From Streptomyces sp. GS7 (GTDB lineage Bacteria; Actinomycetota; Actinomycetes; Streptomycetales; Streptomycetaceae), in the NCBI RefSeq assembly GCF_009834125.1, contig NZ_CP047146.1, positions 6,255,501 through 6,319,500 on the forward strand: a stretch of 64,000 nucleotides of DNA, read 5' to 3'. Shown piece by piece: positions 63,467 through 64,000 of this stretch. Positions within the stretch are counted from its first letter, which is position 1; every line of letters begins with the position of its first letter. The translations under genes were made by a program, and so were the position numbers. The notes beneath the pieces are model-generated. The model was not told the DNA's origin and did no database searches. It saw only the letters and a program-made list of their open reading frames with translations.

Positions 63467-64000
63467 ATGCCAATCGAATCATGGAGTGAACGATCGAGAA
63501 TTCTTTCCATGCCCCCACACGTTTCTGTACGCAATGCCATACATGGAGGGGTTGACGCCCCCCGGCCGCTATACCGAAACACTATCGCCCTTTTTCTGGC
63601 GGCGAGCGCCGACGCCAGAGGGCGTCCTGGATCTACGGAGACTGGACCGGAGGAACTGCACGCCGCCCAGACAACCCGCGAAAATTTACCGATCCCGCTG
63701 TGCTCAATCGACAAATATCACTACGCGACGCCCGAGGCGGCGACGCGAGGGTAGCGGCAAGGCATGCCGAACTATCCCCTCTTTCAGTGTCACATCGGAA
63801 TGATGGACCAATTTTCCACAAGAAACCGTAAATGCCGACATAGCGGTCCATGTTCAAGGCGCCTGAGAATTACGGACGAAGTGTCCTGACCGACCTGGCG
63901 CCCATCACCTGTGCACCGCACCAGAAGAGACCGGCGGAGCCCGCGGAACCTGTATCCGAGCAGGCCGGAGAGCCGGCTCGCCGCCCCGCAACAGACGGGG
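63467..64000. other. Window end: AT-richer intergenic DNA and a possible gene start
   Basis: 63560-63840 is among the AT-richest DNA in the window and likely regulatory. An ATG at 63850 opens a plus-strand frame (MFKAPENYGRSVLTDLAP) that stays open to the end of the window, but the ribosome-binding site is not clear. Confidence 0.35.

Noticed and set aside
1..64000. CRISPR arrays, tRNA and rRNA genes
   Set aside because: Looked for regularly spaced repeats and cloverleaf/rRNA-like sequence; none seen by eye.

Overview
The window is high-GC DNA with strong third-position G/C bias, TTG/GTG starts, TTA-containing regulatory genes, a SARP regulator, LAXTG sorting signals and conservon-type histidine kinase sequence. 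Together these point to a Streptomyces or close relative, probably from an accessory or chromosome-arm region, because pseudogenes, insertion-sequence remnants and secondary-metabolism genes are dense.

Layout. 1-970: 5' part of a membrane histidine kinase (minus strand). 2.1-4.9 kb: Tat-exported multicopper oxidase, MepB-like protein, remnant of agmatine deiminase. 5.0-12.7 kb: one giant gene (2542 aa) with several LamG lectin-like domains, two coiled coils and an unassigned C-terminal region, carrying two TTA codons. 13-24 kb: SBF transporter, isocitrate-lyase/PEP-mutase family enzyme, orphan response regulator, translationally coupled membrane M48 peptidase operon, HNH-like protein, PPOX flavoprotein. 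24.3-28 kb: two regulator/target pairs with readable operators (MarR with SnoaL-like; TetR with FAD monooxygenase). 25.3-29.6 kb also holds decayed genes (class V aminotransferase, zinc alcohol dehydrogenase, class II aldolase, IS5 fragment). 29.8-32.4 kb: 5'-truncated RHS toxin with a probable immunity gene.

Most striking region. An aspartate-type NRPS adenylation gene starts at 33586 and stops matching its family at about 34839, inside core motif A8. The missing A8-A10 subdomain reappears at 58903-59241 in the same orientation. About 24 kb (34840-58902) therefore appears to be inserted in the gene. Inside it lies a biosynthetic gene cluster (35.8-48.4 kb): freestanding adenylation enzyme, alpha/beta hydrolase, MFS exporter, PCP-thioesterase, three TrmO/TsaA-family proteins (one fused to a tautomerase-like domain), a HemN-type radical SAM enzyme, a cystathionine-synthase-like protein that has lost its PLP lysine, a double OsmC-like protein, a class I methyltransferase and an ATP-grasp ligase. 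The cluster is bounded by a 472-bp perfect inverted repeat that covers exactly the TrmO domain (35792-36263 and 47894-48365). A LuxR-type regulator and a TTA-containing SARP (1012 aa) follow, then a degenerate ATP-grasp gene with a small secreted peptide, MgtC, a complete IS5-type element and a PD-(D/E)XK nuclease-like gene.

The window ends with a LAXTG-anchored ALF-repeat protein, a truncated PQQ-repeat membrane protein and a diaminopimelate decarboxylase. I do not recognise the cluster as the pathway of a known compound. A likely scheme is amino-acid activation by the adenylation enzyme, loading on the PCP of the PCP-TE protein, tailoring by radical SAM, methyltransferase and ATP-grasp enzymes, and export by the MFS protein. 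All sequence comparisons here were made by eye.
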